Of a stretch of 48,587 nucleotides of DNA, positions 26,229-33,564 are shown piece by piece. The stretch covers positions 1 to 48,587 of the forward strand of contig JAVEEA010000057.1 in NCBI GenBank assembly GCA_030840675.1. The letters run 5' to 3'. A program made the translations under genes and the position numbers. Numbering within the stretch: position 1 is the first letter of the stretch; each line of letters starts with the position of its first letter. The notes beneath the pieces were generated by a model that worked only from the letters and a program-made list of their open reading frames with translations, was not told where the DNA came from and ran no database searches. This stretch comes from Pyrinomonadaceae bacterium (GTDB lineage Bacteria > Acidobacteriota > Blastocatellia > Pyrinomonadales > Pyrinomonadaceae).

Positions 26229-26978
26229 ATGCTGCAACGCGCTGCCAGTCTCTGTTACGACTCGTTGCTGTCGCTCGTGTACCCGCAGCCCTGTGCTGTT
26301 TGCGGTTGTAGCGTCGAGTCGCGCGCATTTGGAGTTGCCTGCGCGAAGTGCTGGGGGCAAACAAAACTCTTTACGGACGACGAGACGACCTGCTGGAAGT
26401 GCGGCCGACTGTCGTCGGCAACAGTGGCTACGGAACAGCGCGAATTGGTGCGCTGCCATCGTTGCGACGAACAATCGTTCACTGCTGCCCGCGCCTGTGG
26501 AGTCTACGAACTTGCCTTGCGCGCTTCAGTCCTGCAGTTGAAACACGAACCGCACATCTGTCGCGTGCTAACGGAACAACTGCTCAAAGTCCAGAGCCAG
26601 GCTCCTCTTAATCGAGCGACGCGCATCATTCCGGTGCCGTTGCATCGCGAACGAGAAAGAGCACGCGGTTTCAATCAGGCACTCGTCATAGCAGTTGAGT
26701 TGGCCCGAGCCACTTCGCTTCCGCTTGACGAAACAAGTCTCCAGCGTACTTCCCATGCAAACCGACACCGCGCCGGCATGGATGCGAAAGGCCGCCGCGA
26801 CACTGTGGCAAACGCGTTCCAGGTAAACTATCCGACAATGGTTGCGGGTGAGCGAGTACTGCTGATCGACGATGTTTTCACAACCGGCGCCACTGTCTCG
26901 TCCTGTGCGCAGACCTTATTGGAGGCAGGTGCCGCGGAGGTTTATGTGCTCACCCTCGCCCGACCATTGCGCTACTGA
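26229..26978 (+). CDS. comF: ComF family phosphoribosyltransferase-like protein
   Basis: The N-terminal zinc-binding part has CAVCGC (about 18-23), CAKCW (about 37-41), CWKCG and CHRCD. The C-terminal PRTase domain has the PRPP motif VLLIDDVFTTGATVSS (about 214-229). ComF proteins assist DNA uptake in competent bacteria, and relatives without competence exist. Length is 249 residues, typical. The ORF is preceded by TTTGACTAAATC with no clear ribosome binding site. Confidence 0.9.
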   Translation: MLQRAASLCYDSLLSLVYPQPCAVCGCSVESRAFGVACAKCWGQTKLFTDDETTCWKCGRLSSATVATEQRELVRCHRCDEQSFTAARACGVYELALRASVLQLKHEPHICRVLTEQLLKVQSQAPLNRATRIIPVPLHRERERARGFNQALVIAVELARATSLPLDETSLQRTSHANRHRAGMDAKGRRDTVANAFQVNYPTMVAGERVLLIDDVFTTGATVSSCAQTLLEAGAAEVYVLTLARPLRY

Positions 26979-27099
26979 GTTCATCGTCGCAAGGACAACC
27001 GGAGGCTCGCAAAGTTCGCATAGGAAATCAGCGCGGGTAAACTCGTGTGCCCGGAATGCGAAGTAGCAAAGTGGGCGCAAGTCTTCGTATGATGCGCAC

Positions 27100-28047
27100 A
27101 TGAAAACTCTGTACCCTGAAATTGCACCGTTCGATACCGGGCGGTTGCAGGTCTCGCCTGTTCATGAGATCTATTACGAGCAGGTGGGCAATCCGCGGGG
27201 CAAGCCGGCGGTGTTTCTCCATGGTGGACCAGGCGGCGGGATTGTGTCGGATTACCGCCGATACTTTGATCCCGAGCGTTACCGCGTAGTGCTGTTTGAC
27301 CAACGCGGTTCCGGACAGAGCACGCCGCATGCGAGTCTCGAGGACAACACGACCTGGCATCTGGTTTCTGACATCGAGCAGTTGCGCGAACACCTCGGCA
27401 TCGAGAGGTGGCAAGTATTTGGTGGTTCGTGGGGCAGCACGCTGGCGCTTGCTTATGCGGAGACGCATCCGGAACGCGTCAGCGAACTTGTCTTGCGCGG
27501 AATTTTTCTCTGTCGTCCGCAAGAGATCCGCTGGTTTTATGAGGAGGGCGCGGGGGCGATCTTCGCCGATGTTTGGGAAGAGTATGTGAAAGTGATTCCG
27601 GAGGCTGAACGCGGCGATATGGTCAGCGCCTATTACCGCCGCCTGACCAGTGACGATCAGGCCGTTCGACTGGAAGCGGCGCGCGCGTGGAGTATCTGGG
27701 AGGGAAGTACCTCGAAGTTGTTTTTCGATCCGGCCATGATTGAAAAATTTGCTGACCCGGAATTTGCCCTTGCGTTTGCGCGCATCGAGTGTCATTACTT
27801 TATGAACAACTCTTTTTTCTCAACCGACAATTACCTGATTGAAAACGTCGAAAAAATCCGTCACCTGCCGGGAGTGATCGTTCAAGGGCGTTACGATGTG
27901 GTATGTCCGTTAGTGAGCGCTTGGGAACTGCACCAGGCCTGGCCGGAAGCCGAGTTGCACATCATTCCGGATGCCGGCCACTCAATTAGCGAACCGGGGA
28001 TCATCGCTGCCCTGATAACCGCCACCGACAACTTTGCGCGCACCTGA
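27100..28047 (+). CDS. pip: Proline iminopeptidase
   Basis: Family S33 alpha/beta hydrolase that removes N-terminal Pro from peptides. The oxyanion loop HGGPGGG is near residues 41-47. The nucleophile Ser lies in GGSWGST (about 108-114). The Asp sits in QGRYDVVCP and the His in DAGHSISEP. Length of 315 residues is normal. The cytosolic form is likely, since no signal peptide is seen. Confidence 0.93.
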   Translation: MKTLYPEIAPFDTGRLQVSPVHEIYYEQVGNPRGKPAVFLHGGPGGGIVSDYRRYFDPERYRVVLFDQRGSGQSTPHASLEDNTTWHLVSDIEQLREHLGIERWQVFGGSWGSTLALAYAETHPERVSELVLRGIFLCRPQEIRWFYEEGAGAIFADVWEEYVKVIPEAERGDMVSAYYRRLTSDDQAVRLEAARAWSIWEGSTSKLFFDPAMIEKFADPEFALAFARIECHYFMNNSFFSTDNYLIENVEKIRHLPGVIVQGRYDVVCPLVSAWELHQAWPEAELHIIPDAGHSISEPGIIAALITATDNFART

Positions 28048-28110
28048 CCGCGCCGCTTGACGACCGGCAGGCAGGGAAAGCACACTCTGAAGGTCTTCCC
28101 GAGATCCTAC

Positions 28111-28140
28111 TTGTCACTACCTCGGACGCTCGCGTAATAT
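28111..28140 (+). promoter_or_regulatory. Promoter of the HNH gene, compatible with a leaderless transcript
   Basis: TTGTCA (28111-28116) and TAATAT (28135-28140) are spaced by 18 bp. The -10 box ends 9 nt before the ATG at 28150, so the transcript would start at or within about 3 nt of the start codon. No ribosome binding site precedes the ATG. Confidence 0.55.
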
Positions 28141-28149
28141 CGGCTTTAT

Positions 28150-28677
28150 ATGACTGGTCGCGTCTTAGTGCTGAATGCATCGTTTGAGCCTATCAATGTG
28201 TGCAACGAACGGCGCGCAGTGGTCATGATCTTTAAAGGGGTCGCACGCGTAGAGGAACACAACGGTCACATGCTGCATTCGGCGCGACTAGCCATTCATG
28301 CACCCTCGGTCATTCGTCTGACCGAATACCGGCATATTCCTTTTGAGCGCCGTTCGCTATCGCGGAAAAACATTCTGCTGCGCGATCATTCGACTTGCCA
28401 GTATTGCGGCCGGCAGCATGCGCCGTCAGAGTTAACTCTGGACCATGTGTTGCCGCGTTCGCGTGGCGGCGAGTCATCATGGGATAATCTGGTAGCGTGT
28501 TGTAAGAAATGCAATCATAAAAAGGGAAATCGCACGCCTGAAGAGTCTGACATGCATCTGCTGCGACGGCCGCGCGGTTTTTCATTACACGTGAATCGCC
28601 AAATCATGCGCTACCTCGGTCGCGCCGACGAGACGTGGAGGAAGTATCTCTTCTACGAATCAAACAATGGTGAGTAA
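28150..28677 (+). CDS. HNH endonuclease family protein
   Basis: The 175-residue product has an HNH domain with a zinc frame: CQYCG (about 79-83), [20 protein letters not shown] (about 95-114) and [16 protein letters not shown]. The His of DHV and the Asn of WDNL are the catalytic set. The N-terminal part ([20 protein letters not shown]) is conserved in a widespread family of stand-alone HNH proteins of unknown substrate. There is no nearby restriction, phage or toxin partner. It is transcribed from a promoter just upstream. Confidence 0.88.
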   Translation: MTGRVLVLNASFEPINVCNERRAVVMIFKGVARVEEHNGHMLHSARLAIHAPSVIRLTEYRHIPFERRSLSRKNILLRDHSTCQYCGRQHAPSELTLDHVLPRSRGGESSWDNLVACCKKCNHKKGNRTPEESDMHLLRRPRGFSLHVNRQIMRYLGRADETWRKYLFYESNNGE

Positions 28678-28734
28678 GAGTGTGACCCGCATGGGTTCGC
28701 TGTGGCTCGCCGCATCAATCAGGAAAGAGGACTT

Positions 28735-28938
28735 ATGAATCAGACTATGCTGGCCATTGGGGGACTGGGAACTCCCGAGCTTTTGGTAATTGCGGTCGTG
28801 ATTTTCTTATTGTTCGGCGCTACGCGTTTGCCGCAATTGGCGAAGTCGTTGGGCCAAAGCAAACGCGCCTTCAAGGAAGGTCTCGACGAAGCCGACCGCG
28901 AAGCGCAAATTGAGAAAGAGAAGAGCGTGAAGTTGTAG
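28735..28938 (+). CDS. tatA: Twin-arginine translocase subunit TatA/E
   Basis: TatA forms the pore-like component of the Tat export system. From the ATG at 28735 (MNQTMLAIGGLGTPELLVIA) the product is 67 residues. It has one transmembrane helix, the hinge FGATRLPQLAKSLGQSKRAF and an amphipathic helix with charged tail. No tatB or tatC is adjacent. An AGAGGA ribosome binding site precedes the chosen ATG; an upstream in-frame start at 28702 is disfavoured. Confidence 0.93.
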   Translation: MNQTMLAIGGLGTPELLVIAVVIFLLFGATRLPQLAKSLGQSKRAFKEGLDEADREAQIEKEKSVKL

Positions 28939-28956
28939 CCCTCTGAGTCTCGCGCC

Positions 28957-29778
28957 TCACTGGCTCAACTCTTTCCGTCCCAGCAACAGGCTTGCTTTCA
29001 CCGTTAGCGCAAACTCGGCTTCGTGCCGTTCCTCGTTTATTAGCCGGGCCAGCTCTGTGACGACCTCTGGTTCGGAATCAGCTGGCAGGGTTTCGAGCCA
29101 AATCGGCGTTAGGAAGTCCGCGATCAAGGGAGAATTGAGAAACTTCTCCGACGACTCGTAAGCGAATTCCTCGATCGTAGTCCAGCTGGCCACTTCAATT
29201 AGCCCCGCTGCTCCAGCCAACTCCTCCAGAAACGATACTGCCGGTAGGGTGGTTATCAAACTTTCCACGTCAGCCTCATGATCTAATAGTCCGCGGTTGT
29301 GGAGCGCTTCCCAATAGATGGAAAAGAATTCTCCGAAGCTCGAGAGGGTAGGGAGCGCGACTGCCACGGTCGCGCCGGGCGCCGCGACGCGGATGAGTTC
29401 CGCAATCACACGCGGCATCCGTTCGCTATGGACGAGCGAACCGTCCGCTACCACCAGGTCAAACTGATCATCCGGAAATGGCAGCTGGTCGGGCTTTCCC
29501 TGACGAAACTCAGTTGCGAGTTTCAACGCGCTTGCCTTTACGCGGGCCAGCTCGAGGCTCTCCTCATTCTCGTCAAGACAGACAAACTGCAAAGCGCCTG
29601 CGCGCTCCTGCAAGGCGATGGCGTGACCGCCGGTGCCGGCTGCGACGTACAGAGCTCGCCCTGCTTTGGGAAGCTTGACGTGTTCATCTATCAGTTCGGC
29701 AAATCGCTCACCCCAGTCCGTGGCTATGAAGAGCTCATGCAGAAATGCCAATTCCTTGTTCGTTTTGGGCGCTACCAT
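28957..29778 (-). CDS. SAM-dependent methyltransferase, class I
   Basis: The 273-residue product has a Rossmann SAM-binding motif I (LYVAAGTGGHAIALQERAG, about 44-62), motif II Asp in CLDENEES and motif IV DLVVADGSL. The family is of the UbiE/BioC-like class. The substrate cannot be deduced. It lies downstream of rarA on the same strand, separated by 75 bp containing a REP-like repeat, and may be cotranscribed. Confidence 0.8.
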   Translation of the reverse strand: MVAPKTNKELAFLHELFIATDWGERFAELIDEHVKLPKAGRALYVAAGTGGHAIALQERAGALQFVCLDENEESLELARVKASALKLATEFRQGKPDQLPFPDDQFDLVVADGSLVHSERMPRVIAELIRVAAPGATVAVALPTLSSFGEFFSIYWEALHNRGLLDHEADVESLITTLPAVSFLEELAGAAGLIEVASWTTIEEFAYESSEKFLNSPLIADFLTPIWLETLPADSEPEVVTELARLINEERHEAEFALTVKASLLLGRKELSQ

Positions 29779-29787
29779 GTTCCAGTT

Positions 29788-29857
29788 GGACAGGCATTTC
29801 CTTTCGGTCTAAAAGTTTTGAAACCCGCAGGCAGGACAGACAGGAAGTGGCTCCTAC
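29788..29857 (-). repeat. REP-like element with GGACAGGCATTTCC (rarA-methyltransferase)
   Basis: GGACAGGCATTTCCT at 29788-29802 faces AGGAAGTGGCTCCTAC at 29842-29857 as an imperfect inverted repeat. It also contains GGCAGGACAGACAGG. It resembles the obg-nadD repeat in word and position (operon spacer), on the opposite strand. Confidence 0.6.
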
Positions 29858-31140
29858 TCGTCTTGAAAATACTTGTGTCCTCGCAAGGACTCCGGCAGAC
29901 ACTCCATCTCGTCTTTCGCGTTCGGATCGCTATGGACGTAACGATAACCCTGGCCGTAACCAACCTGCTTCATCAATGGAGTAACCGCGTTGCGCAGGTG
30001 CAGCGGTACGGGCTCGCGAGCCGTTTCTGCCGCGTCGGCGACGGCAGCGTGATAAGAGTTCTTGACGGCATTTGATTTCGGCGCGCGCGCGAGGTAGATG
30101 GTGGCCTGCGAAAGTGGAAACAATCCTTCGGGCAGTCCAATTAGTTGGACAATATCGGCGGCGGCGGCGGCCTGGACCATCGCCTGCGGGTCAGCGAGTC
30201 CAATATCTTCGGAAGCCAGGATGCATAGCCGGCGTGCGATGAAAATCGGATCCGCGCCACCCTCAATCATTCGCGCCAGCCAGTAAAGCGCAGCGTCCAC
30301 GTCGGAATTGCGCAGCGACTTGATCAACGCCGATGCCAGGTTGTAGTGGTCTTCACCGCCTTTATCGTAAGCATAATGTGCGCGGCCCAGAGCTTCGATC
30401 ATTGTGTCGCCGGAAATCAGTCGCGCACCGCTGTTGTCCGGAGTGGTGGACTCGACCGCCGCTTCAAGCGCCGCTAGCGCCACGCGCGCGTCACCACCAG
30501 CGGAGCTGGCCAGACGTTCCAGGGTCTCATCCGAAATTACCGGCTGCAATTTTCCGAGACCCTTCTCAGTATCTGTCAGCGCATGCTGCAGAATAGTTTT
30601 CACTTCATCCGGCGCGAGTGGATTAAGAACCAGTACGCGACAACGCGATAAGAGCGCGCCGGTAAGTTCAAACGAGGGATTCTCGGTAGTCGCTCCAATC
30701 AGCGTGACTGTTCCGTTCTCGACTGCGGGCAGCAGTGCGTCCTGCTGTCCTTTGTTGAAACGATGAATTTCGTCGATGAAGAGAATTGTGCGGGCGCCAA
30801 ACTGTCGTTCGTGACGCGCTTCAGCGATCGCGGCACGCAGGTCCTTTACTCCGGAAAAAACAGCTGACAGGGCAATAAAGCGTGCCTCCGATTTTTCCGC
30901 GAGCAGCCGCGCGAGGGTAGTTTTGCCGGTGCCCGGCGCGCCCCACAGAATTAATGACGGCAGGTTGGCGGAACCTTCGAGGAGCCGGCGCAGAATGCGA
31001 CCTTCACCGACGAGGTGACTCTGGCCCACAAACTCGACCAACGAGCGCGGTCGCATTCGTTCAGCGAGCGGAGCTGACGGTTGCGCCACATCGGCCGTGG
31101 GCGATTTGCTAAAAAGATTTCCTGTGGTTGAATACGCCAT
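29854..31140 (-). CDS. rarA: Replication-associated recombination protein A (RarA/MgsA)
   Basis: RarA is a AAA+ ATPase related to clamp loaders that acts at stalled replication forks. The 428-residue product has AERMRPRSLVEFVGQSHLVG near the start, Walker A GAPGTGKTT (about 66-74), Walker B LFIDEIHRFNK and the sensor motif GATTENPSFE. C-terminal motifs RAHYAYDKGGEDHYNLASAL and MECLPESLRGHKYF fit the family. It reads toward the methyltransferase. Confidence 0.96.
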   Translation of the reverse strand: MAYSTTGNLFSKSPTADVAQPSAPLAERMRPRSLVEFVGQSHLVGEGRILRRLLEGSANLPSLILWGAPGTGKTTLARLLAEKSEARFIALSAVFSGVKDLRAAIAEARHERQFGARTILFIDEIHRFNKGQQDALLPAVENGTVTLIGATTENPSFELTGALLSRCRVLVLNPLAPDEVKTILQHALTDTEKGLGKLQPVISDETLERLASSAGGDARVALAALEAAVESTTPDNSGARLISGDTMIEALGRAHYAYDKGGEDHYNLASALIKSLRNSDVDAALYWLARMIEGGADPIFIARRLCILASEDIGLADPQAMVQAAAAADIVQLIGLPEGLFPLSQATIYLARAPKSNAVKNSYHAAVADAAETAREPVPLHLRNAVTPLMKQVGYGQGYRYVHSDPNAKDEMECLPESLRGHKYFQDE

Positions 31141-31312
31141 GATTTATGACTGTCTGGGATTATCGCCGAAACTGTTCCGTCGCGCGACTACCCAGCGGAA
31201 TTTGTAGCGATCTTCCGGGAACGCGGCCCGGGATATCTTCGTATAGCCAACCGAACGCAAATAGGGCGCGTAAATCCAAAGCCGTAAAGCGGAAAGATTG
31301 AGGGACGAAACG

Positions 31313-31528
31313 ATGAAAGAAGCAACCGACGTCTTGAGAATAGTGGGCATCATCCTGCTGGGAATTTTTGTGCTGGTGGTCGGCATCCCCCTGGTCTTCG
31401 CCGCCGCGGGCATAACGCTCGGTATTATCGGCATTCTCTTCGGCATCGCCGTGATGCTGATCAAACTCGCAGTCGTAGTGGCAATCTGCTATCTGATCCT
31501 CGTTGGCATCCGCGCCGTGTTGCGGTAA
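31313..31528 (+). CDS. Small membrane protein of unknown function
   Basis: From the ATG at 31313, 71 residues. Almost all of it is hydrophobic: two transmembrane helices (about 9-32 and 34-66) rich in Gly, Ala, Ile and Val, with a short charged N-terminus MKEATDVLR and Arg at the end. A GAGGGACG ribosome binding site precedes it. I do not recognise the family. A GC stem (GGCAGGCCTC 31535-31544 with GAGGCCTTGCC 31550-31560) follows the stop. Confidence 0.6.
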   Translation: MKEATDVLRIVGIILLGIFVLVVGIPLVFAAAGITLGIIGILFGIAVMLIKLAVVVAICYLILVGIRAVLR

Positions 31529-31534
31529 TTCGCA

Positions 31535-31560
31535 GGCAGGCCTCGCCAAGAGGCCTTGCC
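31535..31560 (+). terminator. GC-rich hairpin after small membrane protein gene
   Basis: GGCAGGCCTC pairs with GAGGCCTTGCC with a single bulge and a 5-nt loop, 6 bp after the stop codon. No T tract follows, so termination is uncertain; it may only protect the 3' end. Confidence 0.4.
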
Positions 31561-31671
31561 ACAACTCTTGTATCAGCCGCTACGCTCAGAATCTTTCAAT
31601 CCTCTTGACCACCCAGCCGTAATTGTTTTAGAACCTTGGAGCGCGGTACTCCCGGTCCAACGACAACGGCA

Positions 31672-32006
31672 ATGACCCCAGAAGCACGACCCGACAGAAT
31701 AGAAAGAGTAGCAATGCTTTTAGTCAGAGCAGGCTATGGTGCTCGGAAACAATTTCGTGAACAACTTCGTGAGCACGAGAGAATGATAAACCAGCATTTG
31801 ATCTCCAAATTGCGAATGAGGAGAAGTTTGCTCGGAACGAACAACAATTCTCCCGTAACGAAGAGCGATTCGCCCAACTTGCTGAGTCGCAGGTTAATAC
31901 TGATCTCAGGCTGGCCTCATTGATTGAAATTATCAAGGAGGGACGTAATGGAGGGAGCAGCCCGATGACGAACACTGATTCTGGTGGGTGGGCCTCCGTA
32001 CCGTGA
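31672..32006 (+). pseudogene. Frameshifted coiled-coil protein remnant
   Basis: One frame from the ATG at 31672 reads MTPEARPDRIERVAMLLVRA and stays helical up to LREHERMI near 31789. Past this point it turns to low-quality sequence. A second frame, open from 31773, continues the pattern with heptad-like DLQIANEEKFARNEQQFSRN, ERFAQLAESQVNTDLRLASL and IEIIKEGRNG to a stop at 32004. Joining the two by one base shift near 31785-31795 gives a coiled-coil protein of about 110 residues. Such proteins I associate with this bacterial group, without known function. It could also be two unrelated fragments. Confidence 0.45.
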
Positions 32007-32041
32007 CTTAATTGTAGATAGCCTTCGCCGCTGGAGCCTCA

Positions 32042-32287
32042 ATGACTCAGAAGGAACAAATGGACCGATTCGAACGGTCGCTGCGGCTGTTTTTGAAAAG
32101 ACAGATACGAGATAATCGCGAGCCTCGCATGACTGCTGACAAGCTTGGAGCATACTTGAAAGCTCTTCAAGAACGTGACTCTGCAAGAGAGTTAGTAGTG
32201 ATGAAGCCGGGCGATTCTGAAGCACACGAAACTCTGCGCAGTGCCCAGGAAGTCTTTGCTCGAGTTCGCAACGAACTCACACGTTAA
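32042..32287 (+). CDS. Hypothetical protein, 81 residues
   Basis: The small ORF is acidic-basic and helical (MTQKEQMDRFERSLRLFLKR at the start; EAHETLRSAQEVFARVRNEL at the end). CTGGAG stands 10 nt before its ATG. It converges on ychF and overlaps its 3' end by 11 bp. Codon use is less GC-rich than in the neighbours. I do not recognise it; it may be part of the same foreign-looking segment as the frameshifted remnant. Confidence 0.45.
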   Translation: MTQKEQMDRFERSLRLFLKRQIRDNREPRMTADKLGAYLKALQERDSARELVVMKPGDSEAHETLRSAQEVFARVRNELTR

Positions 32288-33377
32288 AGCGAAAGTGAAC
32301 GACGTCGCCTTCCTGCATGAGGTAGTCCTTGCCTTCCAATCGCGCCAGACCCTGTTCGCGCGCGGCGACAGTTGAACCAGTGCGCAGCAGGTCTTCATAG
32401 CCGACTATTTCCGCGCGAATAAATCCTCTTTCGATATCCGTATGAATTGTGCCGGCGGCTTGCTGCGCGCGCGTGCCCTGCGGGATGGTCCACGCGCGCA
32501 CTTCCTTTTCTCCTGCCGTCAGAAACGACATCAAGCCGAGCAGGTGGTACGCGCTCTTGATGAGACGATCGACGCCGCTGCCTGATACACCGAGACTCTT
32601 CAAGTACTCTTCACGTTCTTCGGGCGGGAGGGAAACTAGTTCCGCTTCGAGTTGCGCGCAGATTACCAGGCACTCGGCGGCTTCAGCGGCGGCAATCTTC
32701 TGTACCGCCTGCACGCTCGCGTTTGCTTCCGGATTCGCCAGCGTGTTTTCGTCGACATTCGCGGCGTAGATCGTCGGCTTCATGGTCAACAAGAAGAAGT
32801 CGCGCGCCACTGTTCGCTCATCGTCGGTGAGAGAGACGGTCCGGGCAGACTGGCCCTGTTCCAGGACCGGCAGAAGTTTTTCCAACACCGCCAGTTCAGC
32901 GCGGGCAGTTTTGTCTCCGCCCTTCATGTTTTTTTGCGCCTTGTCGCGGCGGCGTTCGGCGGTCGCGAGATCGGCAAGCGCAAGTTCGATTTGGATTGTT
33001 TCGATGTCGCGTGCGGGATCGACGGAACCTTCCACGTGAATCACGCTGTCGTCAGCAAAGCAACGGACCACCTGCACGACCGTGTCAGTCTCGCGGATGT
33101 TTGCCAGAAACTGGTTTCCGAGTCCTTCGCCCTTGGAAGCACCGCGGACGAGTCCGGCAATATCGAGAAACTCGACGGTGGCCGGGACGATGACAGTAGT
33201 CTTCACCAGTTTGGCGAGCGGCTCGAGTCGCTCGTCGGGTACGGCGACCACGCCGACGTTCGGCTCGATAGTCGCGAAGGGATAGTTGGCGGCGAGGGCC
33301 GCGGTTTGCGCCGTCAGCGCATTGAAAAGCGTAGACTTGCCTACATTGGGCAAGCCAACAATACCAGCTCGTAACAT
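32277..33377 (-). CDS. ychF: Ribosome-binding ATPase YchF
   Basis: YchF is an Obg-like P-loop ATPase that binds the ribosome and is linked to stress control. The 366-residue product has G1 GLPNVGKST (about 8-16), NYPFATIEPNVGVV (G2), LDIAGLVRGASKGEGLG (G3) and the C-terminal TGS domain ending DVVHFRFNV. It starts with MLRAGIVGLPNVGKSTLFNA. It is the second ribosome-associated P-loop protein here besides Obg. Confidence 0.97.
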   Translation of the reverse strand: MLRAGIVGLPNVGKSTLFNALTAQTAALAANYPFATIEPNVGVVAVPDERLEPLAKLVKTTVIVPATVEFLDIAGLVRGASKGEGLGNQFLANIRETDTVVQVVRCFADDSVIHVEGSVDPARDIETIQIELALADLATAERRRDKAQKNMKGGDKTARAELAVLEKLLPVLEQGQSARTVSLTDDERTVARDFFLLTMKPTIYAANVDENTLANPEANASVQAVQKIAAAEAAECLVICAQLEAELVSLPPEEREEYLKSLGVSGSGVDRLIKSAYHLLGLMSFLTAGEKEVRAWTIPQGTRAQQAAGTIHTDIERGFIRAEIVGYEDLLRTGSTVAAREQGLARLEGKDYLMQEGDVVHFRFNV

Positions 33378-33497
33378 TCGTTGATTTCCTCAGCTTTGAA
33401 ACTAACCGAAAATAATCTGTGGCGCAAACGGGCCGCCTCTTCACCAGCTTGCGTTTGCGGGCCCACGCAAAGTAACAGTTTGCTTTAGAATTTCGCG

Positions 33498-33503
33498 TAT
33501 AAT
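33498..33503 (+). promoter_or_regulatory. Perfect TATAAT -10 box before the membrane-protein pair
   Basis: TATAAT at 33498-33503 stands 62 bp before the likely start of the membrane-protein gene. The nearest TTG box (TTGCTT at 33480-33485) is only 12 bp away, so the -35 element is unclear. Confidence 0.35.
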
Positions 33504-33564
33504 CCCGGCGACGTAAAATCGATCTCTGCTTAAAGGACCAAACGGAAAGACCGCTTGCCGGTGC

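Noticed and set aside
29299..30075. A 258-codon + strand frame across the methyltransferase and rarA 3' end
   Set aside because: It is the shadow of two well-supported - strand genes and shows no family features.
32652..33374. A 240-codon + strand frame opposite ychF
   Set aside because: It is a shadow of the highly conserved ychF gene, with no ribosome binding site or domain.
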